From contig NZ_JAPDNR010000001.1 of NCBI RefSeq assembly GCF_025989125.1, positions 2,710,301 through 2,774,300 of the forward strand: a stretch of DNA of 64,000 bases. Reading direction: 5' to 3'. The translations under genes and the position numbers were made by a program. Of this stretch, positions 44,596-53,896 are shown one piece after another; positions within the stretch are counted from its first letter, which is position 1, and each line of letters opens with the position of its first letter. The DNA is from Chitinophaga nivalis. Lineage in GTDB: Bacteria; Bacteroidota; Bacteroidia; Chitinophagales; Chitinophagaceae. The notes beneath the pieces are model-generated. The model ran no database searches and had not been told where the DNA came from. It saw nothing but the letters and a program-made list of their open reading frames with translations.

Positions 44596-45171
44596 ATGCC
44601 GGTCTTGAAATTCAGAGTATACTGGGAAGAAGATGAAAGTGTCTACAGAGACATTGTCATTAAGCCGAATCAGACGTTTTTATTATTTCATCAGGCAATT
44701 CTGCAGGCATTTGAATTCGATGCTAAACATAAAGCTACTTTTTTCCGTAGTAACGATAACTGGCAACGTGGCCGGGAAATCATCCTGGAACTGGATCAGG
44801 AGCCACGCAAGGTAGCGCCCCTGCTGATGGCCGATACTGCCATTGCAGCCGCTGTAAAGGATCCTAACCAGAAATTCATTTACCTCTACGATTTTGCTAA
44901 AAACTGGTCTTTCCTGGTAGAACTCATTGGTGTTTCCAAAGATGAAAACAGTAAAGTCACCTATCCGGTATGTGTACGTAAAGAAGGACTGGCACCTAGT
45001 CAGTATGGTACCAAAGGACTGGTAGGCGATAAGCTGGTGGAAATGGAGGAGAAATATGACCTCAATAAAGAAGGTATGGACCAGGACGGCTTCGGAGAAG
45101 AAGGGGAAGAAGATGTAATGGGGAATGAAGGCGGAGAAGAATTCGGCGGAGAAGAAGAGAACAGTTTCTAA
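44596..45171 (+). CDS. Plasmid pRiA4b ORF-3-like protein
   Basis: The 191-residue product has MPVLKFRVYWEEDESVYRDIVI at the start and FLVELIGVSKDENSKVTYPVCVRKEGLAPSQYG in the middle, the pattern of the pRiA4b ORF-3 family. The last about 40 residues are mostly Glu, Gly and Asp, a disordered acidic tail. Function is unknown. It is transcribed in the same direction as cca and miaA but with gaps of over 120 bases on each side, so it may be monocistronic. Confidence 0.85.
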   Translation: MPVLKFRVYWEEDESVYRDIVIKPNQTFLLFHQAILQAFEFDAKHKATFFRSNDNWQRGREIILELDQEPRKVAPLLMADTAIAAAVKDPNQKFIYLYDFAKNWSFLVELIGVSKDENSKVTYPVCVRKEGLAPSQYGTKGLVGDKLVEMEEKYDLNKEGMDQDGFGEEGEEDVMGNEGGEEFGGEEENSF

Positions 45172-45292
45172 CAGCAATATTTTTTTATAGGCATTACGAA
45201 TGAGGCATGAGCTGCTTTCCTAAAGATGACCCGTTTTTATCTTCCGGAAAATGCAGCATGTTTCATTCGTAATTTTTTTATTTCAGCCAGGC

Positions 45293-46192
45293 ATGCAAAA
45301 AACGGTTATTATCATCGCGGGGCCTACGGCGTCAGGGAAAACGGCATTGGCTATACGAATAGCGCAGCTGTTTAATACCGCTGTTATTTCTGCGGATTCC
45401 CGGCAATGTTACCGGGAAATCAGCATTGGTACCGCCAAACCTACACCGGATGAACTGGCAGCAGTACCACATTATTTTATCGACTCACATAGCATCCGGG
45501 AAGAAGTCAATGCCGGCATCTACGAAAAGCTGGCCTTACAATATGCCGGCGAAATTTTCAGCCGCAACAACATAGCCGTGATGTGTGGTGGTACCGGATT
45601 ATATATTAAAGCTTTTACGGAAGGTATCGACGATATGCCGGCCATCCCGCCAGGCATAAGGGAGCACCTGAATGCACAATATGTCGCAAATGGTATTACC
45701 TGGCTGCAGCAACAGCTACAGGAGCGTGATCCCGCGTTTTATGCCACGGCAGAAACGCAGAACCCGCAGCGCCTCATCCGGGCACTGGAAGTACTGGACG
45801 CTACAGGACAGTCGGTGACGGCTTTCCGTAAAGCAGCGCCGCAGCAAAGAGATTTCCGGGTCATTAAAATAGGGATTACATTACCCAAAGAATTACTGCA
45901 CGAACGTATCCATCATCGGGTAGACTTAATGATGGCGGCTGGTTTGGTGGAAGAAGTGAAAGCGGTATTGCCTTACCGCCAGCACAATGCCTTACGTACA
46001 GTGGGTTATCAGGAGATTTTCGATTACCTCGATGGCCAGTTGTCGCTGGAGCAGGCAGCAGCAGATATTAAAACCCATACCCGCCAGTATGCCAAAAGGC
46101 AGCTTACCTGGTTCAGAAAGGATACGGCCTTTACCTGGTACGATCCCCGGGAGGAAGCCACGATACTGGCTGCGGTGCAGGCGGCGATATAA
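45293..46192 (+). CDS. miaA: tRNA dimethylallyltransferase
   Basis: The start at 45293 (MQKTVIIIAGPTASGKT) places the P-loop near the N terminus; the ATG at 45251 adds 14 unlike residues. The 299-residue product has SADSRQCYREISIGTAKPT and GGTGLYIKAFTEGID, then QNPQRLIRALEV and YAKRQLTWFRKD, all family blocks. It transfers a dimethylallyl group to A37 of tRNAs that read UNN codons. A 23-bp terminator follows. Confidence 0.95.
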   Translation: MQKTVIIIAGPTASGKTALAIRIAQLFNTAVISADSRQCYREISIGTAKPTPDELAAVPHYFIDSHSIREEVNAGIYEKLALQYAGEIFSRNNIAVMCGGTGLYIKAFTEGIDDMPAIPPGIREHLNAQYVANGITWLQQQLQERDPAFYATAETQNPQRLIRALEVLDATGQSVTAFRKAAPQQRDFRVIKIGITLPKELLHERIHHRVDLMMAAGLVEEVKAVLPYRQHNALRTVGYQEIFDYLDGQLSLEQAAADIKTHTRQYAKRQLTWFRKDTAFTWYDPREEATILAAVQAAI

Positions 46193-46198
46193 GCGTAT

Positions 46199-46249
46199 TA
46201 AAAAAGTAAAGCGCAAAACGGTATATCCGTTTTGCGCTTTACTTTTTTA
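46199..46249. terminator. Bidirectional terminator between miaA and FadL-like gene
   Basis: A perfect 23-bp stem (46199-46221 with 46227-46249) has a 5-base loop. T-runs lie in the stem ends on both strands. It lies between two convergent genes. Confidence 0.9.
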
Positions 46250-46271
46250 GGTAGATGATTAACGCGACTGA

Positions 46272-47834
46272 TTAGAATTTCAGACCGATCGTCATCACGA
46301 TATTACTTCTGTTATAATCTATCGTAGCTGCTTTAGGCGTATATCCGGCGTCTGCTACGCGGTAAGGCAGCCAGCGGTCTTTACCCTGCGCATAGCTGTA
46401 GGTCAGATCGCCGTAGATACCTTTGGTACGGAAGCCCAGACCACCGCTGTATACTTTACGGGAAGCATCGATGCCGGCATTATAACTGTCATTGCTATAC
46501 GGATTGCCATAGGCGGCAAAACCGGCTCTTACCGCATAGATCGACAGGAATTTCAGCTCAGCACCCACTTTTACATTGGAAGCTGCTTTGTATAATGCAC
46601 CAATGTTGGTGTTGAGATCATTTTCAAAACTCCGGTCATTGCTCATCCGGAATTTGCCGGAAGACTGATTTACATACTCGTAGTCTGCACTGATGAAGCC
46701 CTGTGGTTTCGATGGATCGCTGAGATCACCGATGAAGAAGGACGCGCCTCCCATCAGGCGGAGCGGAGCGGTGTAGTTATAATCATTTTCTACCGGATAC
46801 CCGTTGGTCAAATCTTCTGAATAGGCGCTTAAGGTACTGTTGATATTTTCTGTGTTGGACGTCATGTTAGCGCTATAGCTGTCATGCATACTGTAGAATA
46901 CAGGTGTATGGAAAGCGGCGCCCAGCCGGAGCCGGTCGGTTGCTTTGAATAACACCCCCAGTTTACCACCGATACCCAGTCCGGTACGTTTCAGGTATTT
47001 ATTATAATCGAAGAAGGCAAATCCGTTGTTGGGTTTACCACTGGCATCATCTTCCATGAAGGTGAGCGTTTCTTTATAATTAATGCTGGGTACTACCACG
47101 CTGGCGCCGATATAGAAACGGTCGCCATAGTTGCCGGCAACGGCAAACGCAAATTCATTCAAGCCACCCTGTGTTTCCAGGATACCGCGTTGCTGTAAGG
47201 CAATCGGGCCTCCTTCCTGACGGGTAGGAGAGGCATTGCTCAGCGGCTCTATATTACCTGCGGCATTCTTGAACTGATCGATCAGGCCGGATTGATAAGC
47301 CAGACTGGCTCCCAATGGGTAACCTTTTTTATAAACGTCAGTGTTCTGACCTACCAGGTCATCTACCCAGGAGTCGGAGTAGGAGGATACATCGTTGAAA
47401 CCGGCAATGGCTACTTTGTTATTGTAGTTGGCCAGGCGGTTCATACCCAGGGAAAAGGTGACGTTATTCCAGGAGCTGCTGCCGCTGTTTCTGTTGGCGG
47501 CAAAGATAACGCCGATGTTAGGCAGCTGGAAGTTGGTGCGGTTTCCTTTATTGTCCAGGATATTGTTGCCCTGATAAGTTGAATTGTTACCGGTAATGCC
47601 CACGCCGGCAGAAAACAGGAATTCTCCCGTTTTAAATACGCCGATACCTGCCGGGTTGAGATGTGCAGATGTGTAATCTCCTCCAAGGCCAACACCTCCG
47701 CCTCCCAGTGCCTGGGTTCTGGCCGTACCAAAAGGCTGAAAGTTGGAGTAAAGCAATGCATCTGAAGAGCTTTGTGCCATGGCAGTTGCGGATAAAAGCA
47801 AGCCGCCTAAAAGAGGATAAATTCTTTTAATCAT
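46272..47834 (-). CDS. OmpP1/FadL-type outer membrane protein
   Basis: The 520-residue product has a signal peptide (MIKRIYPLLGGLLLSATAMAQ). The early motif GTARTQALGGGGVGLGGDYTSAHLNPAG matches the conserved start of OmpP1/FadL-type barrels. The remainder alternates short beta strands and ends with Phe (MTIGLKF), an outer-membrane sorting signal. FadL-like proteins import hydrophobic compounds; the ligand here is not known. Its upstream neighbour on the same strand is a Gly/Tyr-rich lipoprotein gene, separated by a terminator. Confidence 0.88.
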   Translation of the reverse strand: MIKRIYPLLGGLLLSATAMAQSSSDALLYSNFQPFGTARTQALGGGGVGLGGDYTSAHLNPAGIGVFKTGEFLFSAGVGITGNNSTYQGNNILDNKGNRTNFQLPNIGVIFAANRNSGSSSWNNVTFSLGMNRLANYNNKVAIAGFNDVSSYSDSWVDDLVGQNTDVYKKGYPLGASLAYQSGLIDQFKNAAGNIEPLSNASPTRQEGGPIALQQRGILETQGGLNEFAFAVAGNYGDRFYIGASVVVPSINYKETLTFMEDDASGKPNNGFAFFDYNKYLKRTGLGIGGKLGVLFKATDRLRLGAAFHTPVFYSMHDSYSANMTSNTENINSTLSAYSEDLTNGYPVENDYNYTAPLRLMGGASFFIGDLSDPSKPQGFISADYEYVNQSSGKFRMSNDRSFENDLNTNIGALYKAASNVKVGAELKFLSIYAVRAGFAAYGNPYSNDSYNAGIDASRKVYSGGLGFRTKGIYGDLTYSYAQGKDRWLPYRVADAGYTPKAATIDYNRSNIVMTIGLKF

Positions 47835-47950
47835 AGTGCTGTATTCTTAGAAATTGAGAGCTGCTGTGTAGGTGTCTTGTCTTGTTGAGGCAAGTCAGCT
47901 GACGACTGCGGTAGTATAACGTTCAGCTGTGACAAAAACTTGTGTAATAA

Positions 47951-47989
47951 AAAAGATAAGCGTAGTTGTTAATGCTACGCTTATCTTTT
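47951..47989 (-). terminator. Terminator of the Gly/Tyr-rich lipoprotein gene
   Basis: A perfect 15-bp stem (47951-47965 with 47975-47989) has a 9-base loop. Read on the minus strand it ends in a run of T. It begins 12 bases after the stop codon of the lipoprotein gene. Confidence 0.85.
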
Positions 47990-48001
47990 CTGGTAATTAT
48001 T

Positions 48002-49054
48002 TTAACGGCCTCCTCTTACAGGACGGGTGTAACCACCACCGCCACTGTTACCACCACCGCCGCCACCGGAGCTCGGAGCCGGAGTATAGCTAGGTGCTGA
48101 TGGTGCAGGTCTGGAATATTCTACGCGCTGTGGTCTGGAATATCCGCCACCGCCATCGTTACCGTAATTGTTGTTAGGTCTTACTACTGGTCTTTCGCCG
48201 CTGGAAGGCTGGAATACACGACGGGGTCTGTCAAAATTACCACCGTTGTTAGGATTCACGACGCCACCGGTATTACCGCCATTAACAGGCTGGTAGGAAC
48301 CTCTCACCGGACGGGTATAACCACCGCCACCATTATTGATACCACTACCGCCGTTACCACCACTGTTGGTGTAGGTTGGTCTGCGTGGATCTCTTTCGTT
48401 GCCGGATCTTACCGGACCATAGGAGTTGGAAGGACGCGGACGGCTGTAATAACCGCCACCAAAATAACCACCACCATAATGGCCGCCATAATAAGGATAA
48501 CCACCATAACCATAGTAGCCACCATAATAAGGGTTGAAATGGCCGTAGTAAGGATAATAGCTGCCTATGTAAGGAGCGCCCCAGCCACCATAGCCACCGT
48601 AAAACCACGGATTATAATAACCCATTCCGCCACCGAAGCCCCAGCCCAGTCCCATACTCATTGAAGGGCCATAGAAAGAGTTGTAGCCCATACCAAAGCC
48701 ATTATAGAATCCGGAACCGAAGTAGTTGTTGGTATATACGTTGGCGCCTGCATTGTAACCATCCCAGTAGCTACCAGAATAGTTGTTGCCGCTGTTACCG
48801 AAACGGTTCAGTCTGCGTTGGTAATCGCCCTGATCATCATCCTGATAAGTTACGTAGTTGCCTTCACCGTCGGCATCCTCAACATAGTTGGCATCATCTG
48901 AATTGCCATTGGATCCATTGCTGGATGCATAAGTACGCTGCTGTTGGCGAGGAGAATAATAAACGTCATCCGGCGTCTGCATAGACTTGTACGTGCTGGA
49001 GCAGGCCCCGAGTGCGAGTGATCCGGCCAATGCAATATATAATATAGGCCTCAT
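48002..49054 (-). CDS. Gly/Tyr-rich low-complexity lipoprotein
   Basis: The 350-residue product has the lipobox LALGAC and a short Ser/Thr stretch. A Gly/Tyr/Phe/Asn-rich middle (about residues 95-210) shows repeats such as YYGGYYGYGG and HYGGGYFGGGYY. An Arg/Pro/Gly-rich end repeats GGGGYTRPVRG twice, the second at the C terminus. No folded domain is seen. Related Bacteroidetes proteins are sometimes labelled vitellogenin II; their role is unknown. It should be a surface or periplasmic lipoprotein with a sticky, disordered body. Confidence 0.75.
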   Translation of the reverse strand: MRPILYIALAGSLALGACSSTYKSMQTPDDVYYSPRQQQRTYASSNGSNGNSDDANYVEDADGEGNYVTYQDDDQGDYQRRLNRFGNSGNNYSGSYWDGYNAGANVYTNNYFGSGFYNGFGMGYNSFYGPSMSMGLGWGFGGGMGYYNPWFYGGYGGWGAPYIGSYYPYYGHFNPYYGGYYGYGGYPYYGGHYGGGYFGGGYYSRPRPSNSYGPVRSGNERDPRRPTYTNSGGNGGSGINNGGGGYTRPVRGSYQPVNGGNTGGVVNPNNGGNFDRPRRVFQPSSGERPVVRPNNNYGNDGGGGYSRPQRVEYSRPAPSAPSYTPAPSSGGGGGGNSGGGGYTRPVRGGR

Positions 49055-49165
49055 TTGAAATATGTTTTAAGTGTGATTCGTGTAGTAAATTTACTTCTTT
49101 TAAACGGAATTGGCAGTGCGAAAGTTACTATAACAGTGGAACGGGATATTATTTTAGGATAACTG

Positions 49166-49196
49166 TTTGCACCTTTATGATTTTCATCTATGTTTG
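49166..49196 (+). promoter_or_regulatory. Bacteroidetes-type promoter of proS
   Basis: TTTG (49166-49169), 19 bases and TATGTTTG (49189-49196) match the consensus. Transcription would start near 49203, leaving a leader of about 135 bases before proS. Confidence 0.7.
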
Positions 49197-49223
49197 TAAC
49201 ATTTTCTTTTTAAATATCAGAAC

Positions 49224-49274
49224 AAAAATTAAGCCAATCCAACCCCCGGCGGCCGGATAGCAGGCTTAATTTTT
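49224..49274 (+). promoter_or_regulatory. Hairpin with T-run in the proS leader
   Basis: A perfect 12-bp stem (49224-49235 with 49263-49274) has a 27-base G/C-rich loop that contains a smaller CCGGC/GCCGG stem. The right arm ends in a T-run. The hairpin lies about 20 bases after the predicted start of transcription and 62 bases before proS. With divergent genes on both sides, no gene ends here, so it may be an attenuator. Confidence 0.55.
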
Positions 49275-49336
49275 TCAAGGGAAGTTTAGTACAGAATTGT
49301 TGAAAAACAAATACATATAAATTAGGTATATTTTTT

Positions 49337-50812
49337 ATGAGTAAAGAGATCACAGCCCGTTCGGAAGACTATTCAAAATGGTATAACGACCTGGTATTGA
49401 AAGGCGGCCTGGCAGACTACTCTGCCGTGCGCGGATGTATGGTGATAAAACCATATGGCTATGCCCTGTGGGAAGCCATGCGCGATGTTTTGGATCGCAA
49501 ATTCAAGGAAACCGGTCACCAGAATGCGTATTTCCCGCTGTTCATCCCTAAAAGCTTCCTCAGCAAAGAAGCCGCACACGTGGAAGGGTTTGCAAAAGAG
49601 TGTGCTGTAGTGACCCATTATCGCCTGAAAAACGACCCGAATGGCGGTGGCGTAGTAGTAGACCCGGAAGCAAAACTGGAAGAAGAACTCATCGTTCGCC
49701 CTACTTCTGAAACCATCATCTGGAATACATATAAAGACTGGATACAGTCTTACCGCGACTTACCGTTGCTCATTAACCAATGGGCCAACGTAGTTCGTTG
49801 GGAAATGCGTACCCGCTTATTCCTGCGTACCGCAGAATTCCTGTGGCAGGAAGGACATACCGCACACGCTACTGCAGAAGAAGCCATTGCTGAAACTGAA
49901 CAGATGCTGGACATCTACGCCGATTTCGCAGAAACCTTCATGGCTGTTCCGGTAATCCGTGGTGTAAAATCCGCCAGCGAAAGATTTGCCGGCGCCGTAG
50001 ATACCTATTGCGTGGAAGCGCTGATGCAGGATGGTAAAGCTTTACAGGCAGGTACTTCCCACTTCCTGGGCCAGAACTTTGCCAAAGCTTTTGATGTACA
50101 GTTCTCCAATAAAGAGAATAAACTGGAGTACGTGTGGGCTACCTCCTGGGGTGTTTCTACCCGCCTGATCGGTGCGCTGATCATGGTGCACAGTGATGAT
50201 GAAGGATTGGTACTGCCACCAAGAATTGCACCTGTACAGGTAGTTATTGTACCGATCTATAAAGGACCTGATCAGAAAGCTGCCCTCGATGAAAGAGTAA
50301 ATGGAATCGTGGCAGAACTGAAAAAGGCCGGTATCAGCGTGAAATACGATAATTCCGATAATAACCGTCCAGGCTGGAAATTCGCTGAATACGAACAGAA
50401 AGGCGTACCGGTACGTATTGCCATCGGTGCGAGAGACCTGGAAAACAACGTAGCGGAAGTTGCCCGCCGCGATACAAAAGAAAAAATGAGCCTTTCCCTG
50501 GATGGTTTGCCAACACGCATCCTGGAATTACTGGAAGAAATCCAGCTCAATCTCTTTAACAGGGCCAAAACTTACCGCGACAGCCACATTACCCGCGTAG
50601 ATACCTTTGAGGAATTCGAAAAGGTACTGGATGAAAAAGGTGGTTTTATAGCTGCTCACTGGGACGGTACACCGGAAACAGAAGAGCAGATTAAAGACCG
50701 TACCAAAGCGACCATACGCTGCATACCGCTCAATAATCCGCAGGAAGCAGGTACTTGTATCCTTACCGGTAAACCGTCTAAGGAAAGAGTGTTGTTTGCA
50801 AGGGCTTATTAA
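49337..50812 (+). CDS. proS: Prolyl-tRNA synthetase
   Basis: The 491-residue product is the short (type 3) class II enzyme without the editing insertion: motif 2 region VVRWEMRTRLFLRTAEFLWQEGHTAHAT, motif 3-type GVSTRLIGALIMVHSDDEGLVLPPRIAP. It ends with an anticodon-binding domain and the family's ARAY C-terminus. It charges tRNA-Pro. The leader before it carries a strong promoter and hairpin. A long imperfect hairpin (50835-50906) follows. Confidence 0.97.
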   Translation: MSKEITARSEDYSKWYNDLVLKGGLADYSAVRGCMVIKPYGYALWEAMRDVLDRKFKETGHQNAYFPLFIPKSFLSKEAAHVEGFAKECAVVTHYRLKNDPNGGGVVVDPEAKLEEELIVRPTSETIIWNTYKDWIQSYRDLPLLINQWANVVRWEMRTRLFLRTAEFLWQEGHTAHATAEEAIAETEQMLDIYADFAETFMAVPVIRGVKSASERFAGAVDTYCVEALMQDGKALQAGTSHFLGQNFAKAFDVQFSNKENKLEYVWATSWGVSTRLIGALIMVHSDDEGLVLPPRIAPVQVVIVPIYKGPDQKAALDERVNGIVAELKKAGISVKYDNSDNNRPGWKFAEYEQKGVPVRIAIGARDLENNVAEVARRDTKEKMSLSLDGLPTRILELLEEIQLNLFNRAKTYRDSHITRVDTFEEFEKVLDEKGGFIAAHWDGTPETEEQIKDRTKATIRCIPLNNPQEAGTCILTGKPSKERVLFARAY

Positions 50813-50834
50813 TTAAATAACGCAATGACCGGTT

Positions 50835-50906
50835 AGGCATTTTGTATAACGGGAAGATCTTACGGGAAATCTTCACCTTTTTATCCGTTCGTTATACGAA
50901 ATGCCT
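50835..50906 (+). terminator. Long branched hairpin after proS
   Basis: The outer arms 50835-50851 and 50890-50906 pair at 16 of 17 positions. An inner GAAGAT/ATCTTC stem (50853-50858 with 50869-50874) and a T-run lie between. It probably ends the proS transcript before the sensor kinase gene. Confidence 0.55.
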
Positions 50907-50965
50907 GACGGAATTTGTTACTACATCTGATCCGATACCTGGAAGTAAATCATTAATACAATTCA

Positions 50966-53896
50966 ATGCCCTTTATCCGTTACATAGTGTTATGGATGCT
51001 GGTTATCTTTTCTACGGCCGGGGCTATCCACGCCCAGGGCCTGATGATCCGTAACTATAATGTGAAAGATGGACTGGCAAATGCAACAGTGTACGCTGCT
51101 GTGCAGGATAAAGACGGATTTATCTGGTTTGCTACTCCCACCGGCGCCAGTAAATTCGACGGAAAACGCTTCCGTAATTACTCCAAAAAAGACGGTCTCA
51201 CAGATAATGATGTGATTAAACTGTCCGCAGATTCTGAAGGACGCATCTGGTTCACCACCCTGAACGGTAAACCTTCCTATTACTACAAGTCCGTTATCCA
51301 TACGGAAGACAATGATCCCACCCTGGTATTCGACAGCCGCAGCCACTATATGCAGTATGCTTTTGAAGGTAAGGCAGGCGTGGTCTGGTTCCTGAATACC
51401 AATAACCGCATTATACAGTATACCGGTAAAAAAACGGTTTATGACCGGCTGGACGCTTCCGGCGCAGGTCTTTTTTTCCTGATAAAGAATAGTGATATCT
51501 ATCATCCGCTGCAACGTTCTTTTCACGTCAACAGTCTCAAAGACCCGGATAACAACGGGCAACGCATTTTTCCGGTATCTCCTTATCCGCTCGATGATCC
51601 GGCGTTTAACACCCGTATCCGCAACAACGCCATTGTTATTCTCCGCAACGCATTGTATTCCTATACGGCTGCGGAAGCCATCTGCTTTTTCAACGGATCC
51701 GACTGGGGTATCCGCGATGAGATCAGCCATGTATGTGTAGATAATGATAACCTTTGGGTAGGTACCCAACGGGCCCTTTATTACCTGAAAGGATATTTCA
51801 GGGGAGAAAGGAAACTGGTGAAACTGCTGGACAACCACTATATCACCTCCATCCTGAAAGACCGGGATGGTAACATCTGGATCACTACTTTCGGCGACGG
51901 CGTATATAATATCCCCTATAAAAATTTTTATTTCGGTTATCTGGATAATACCAACGGTCTGTATTCCCATTCTATTTTCAGCATCTTCAAGGATCAATCC
52001 ACCAACTTGTTGCTGATCGGACAGAATGCAGGTATCCTCAATACCCTGGATAACAATGGCACGATCCGCACTTTCAGCCTGGATACCACTTCCGGCCGTA
52101 ACAGTGTATTGTCTATTCTGCCTTATAAAGATAATAATGTCATTATCGGCACCGATAATGGACTCTTTAACTTTAATACCGTTACCCAACGCTCTTCACC
52201 CCTGAAAGCGGTAAAGATGCTGAAGGATGTAGATGTATCTTCTTCCGGGAAAATCAGAATGGCTGCGCAGAATCAGGTTATTGCCCTGGATGATTATACC
52301 ATCGGCGATCTCGATCTGCTGGTTACTTCCATTGCGTGTATTAATGATTCCGCCTATTACGTAGGCACCAACAGTGGCCTGTTTTACAGCAGCGACAGCC
52401 TGCAACGGCTGGAACGTATACGCGCCGGCAAGTTATTTAAACTGAGCATCAAAGACCTGAAATGGATCAATGGTTATCTGTGGATTGGTACAAGTGACCA
52501 GGGCATTTATGTGATGCATGGCGACTCTGTAGTCAAACACTTGTCTACCGCCAACAACCTGGCCAGCGACATCTGTCAGCAACTGTACTACGATGGAGTG
52601 GGTCGGCTGTATGTAGCTACCAATAAAGGCGTATCGGTGATTAATGTAACGCAGCAGTCTATTACCCGCAACATCACTTCCAATGATGGCCTGATGTCGG
52701 ACGATATACGGGGTGTGTTTGCCGATAAAGGCAAACTGTATATTGCTACCTCCAATGGCCTTTGTTATTTTGATGGTGATCATATCCCACAGGATACTGT
52801 GCCGCCGGTCATCTACCTGAGTTATATCCGGTATGGCGACAGCACCTTCCTGCCGGCTACTTCCTTTGAACATCTTTTTAAACGGAAAGCTTCTTTTGAA
52901 GCCGAATTCGGTACGATTGTCTTTGATTTACCTGAACTGGTAGAGTATCAGTATAATTTTTCCGGAGATAGTACCAGTGGCTGGGTCACCACCATGTCTA
53001 ATATCATTCCGTTTCCGGACCTGCAGCCCGGTACCTATAAACTGATGGTGAGGGCCCGGAAATATAAAAGCAGCTGGTCGCCGCCGCTGGCAGTGAATGT
53101 ACATATCCTGCCCAGATGGTACCAGGAGTGGTGGGCCAGGGGGATTTTGCTATTGGTAGGGTTGCTGGTGATTCTGGCAGTATTGCGCTTTATTATCAAG
53201 CGTATCAAACAGGCAGAGAAGCGAAAGACCGAATATAACCGGCGTATCGCGGAACTGGAGGCCAAAGCATTGACCAATCAGATGAATCCGCATTTTATTT
53301 TTAACTCGCTGAACTCCGTACAGCACCTGATTTTGGAAAAAGAAGAAAAACAGGCGCTTAACTTTTTGGCGGATTTTGCTACCTTGATGCGGCAAATGCT
53401 CAATAATTCCAGGAAATCGTATATTTCACTGGAAGAAGAGATAGCTTTTCTGACCCGCTACCTGGAATTGGAGAAAATCAGGTTTGCGCATTCGTTTACT
53501 TATCACTTTATCATGGAGGAGGCTTTGAAAGATTATACCGTCTATATTCCGCCCATGATCATACAACCGATAGTAGAGAATGCCATCAAACATGGATTAG
53601 CCCCCAAAAACATTAGCGGTTATCTGGAAATAAGGCTGGAAATGGTTGACGACCTGTTATATTGTTCTGTGGATGATGACGGAATAGGCTGGGATAAGTC
53701 CAATAGTATAAAAAGCGCACGACTGATAAAACACGAATCCACTGCATTGAGCGTGATTAAAGAACGCTTGCAGATTATAAAATCTTTTAATGGAAGTGTT
53801 GGAAAGTTAGAAATTATTGATAAATTTAAATCTGGTTTCGGCAATAAGGAAGGTACCTTAGTTGAAATACTGATTCCCATTGTTAAGATGTTATGA
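50966..53896 (+). CDS. Reg_prop/Y_Y_Y sensor with LytS-type histidine kinase domain
   Basis: The 976-residue product has a signal peptide (MPFIRYIVLWMLVIFSTAGAIHAQ). A large periplasmic sensor of two-component-regulator propeller repeats follows (DKDGFIWFATPTGASKFDG, then DRDGNIWITTFGDGVYN). A Y_Y_Y-like module precedes one membrane helix (GILLLVGLLVILAVLRFII, about residue 730). The cytoplasmic end is a LytS-type kinase: NPHFIFNSLNSVQHLI with the phospho-His, then PPMIIQPIVENAIKHGL and DDGIGW. It passes phosphate to the LytTR regulator encoded next, whose start overlaps its stop by 4 bases. Confidence 0.93.
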   Translation: MPFIRYIVLWMLVIFSTAGAIHAQGLMIRNYNVKDGLANATVYAAVQDKDGFIWFATPTGASKFDGKRFRNYSKKDGLTDNDVIKLSADSEGRIWFTTLNGKPSYYYKSVIHTEDNDPTLVFDSRSHYMQYAFEGKAGVVWFLNTNNRIIQYTGKKTVYDRLDASGAGLFFLIKNSDIYHPLQRSFHVNSLKDPDNNGQRIFPVSPYPLDDPAFNTRIRNNAIVILRNALYSYTAAEAICFFNGSDWGIRDEISHVCVDNDNLWVGTQRALYYLKGYFRGERKLVKLLDNHYITSILKDRDGNIWITTFGDGVYNIPYKNFYFGYLDNTNGLYSHSIFSIFKDQSTNLLLIGQNAGILNTLDNNGTIRTFSLDTTSGRNSVLSILPYKDNNVIIGTDNGLFNFNTVTQRSSPLKAVKMLKDVDVSSSGKIRMAAQNQVIALDDYTIGDLDLLVTSIACINDSAYYVGTNSGLFYSSDSLQRLERIRAGKLFKLSIKDLKWINGYLWIGTSDQGIYVMHGDSVVKHLSTANNLASDICQQLYYDGVGRLYVATNKGVSVINVTQQSITRNITSNDGLMSDDIRGVFADKGKLYIATSNGLCYFDGDHIPQDTVPPVIYLSYIRYGDSTFLPATSFEHLFKRKASFEAEFGTIVFDLPELVEYQYNFSGDSTSGWVTTMSNIIPFPDLQPGTYKLMVRARKYKSSWSPPLAVNVHILPRWYQEWWARGILLLVGLLVILAVLRFIIKRIKQAEKRKTEYNRRIAELEAKALTNQMNPHFIFNSLNSVQHLILEKEEKQALNFLADFATLMRQMLNNSRKSYISLEEEIAFLTRYLELEKIRFAHSFTYHFIMEEALKDYTVYIPPMIIQPIVENAIKHGLAPKNISGYLEIRLEMVDDLLYCSVDDDGIGWDKSNSIKSARLIKHESTALSVIKERLQIIKSFNGSVGKLEIIDKFKSGFGNKEGTLVEILIPIVKML

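Noticed and set aside
44596..45171. pRiA4b ORF-3-like gene as a mobile-element passenger.
   Set aside because: No transposase, terminal repeats or target duplication nearby; it sits among tRNA-maturation genes.
48002..49054. Minus-strand Gly-rich gene as a repeat/CRISPR-like array.
   Set aside because: The periodicity comes from Gly/Tyr codons in one long frame, not from separate repeats with unique spacers; no CRISPR array was seen anywhere in the window.
49177..49260. 27-codon frame before proS with several Pro codons inside the hairpin loop (possible leader peptide).
   Set aside because: The consensus promoter at 49166-49196 would start transcription near 49203, after the ATG at 49177, so the frame would not be transcribed whole. 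Kept only as a leader hairpin.
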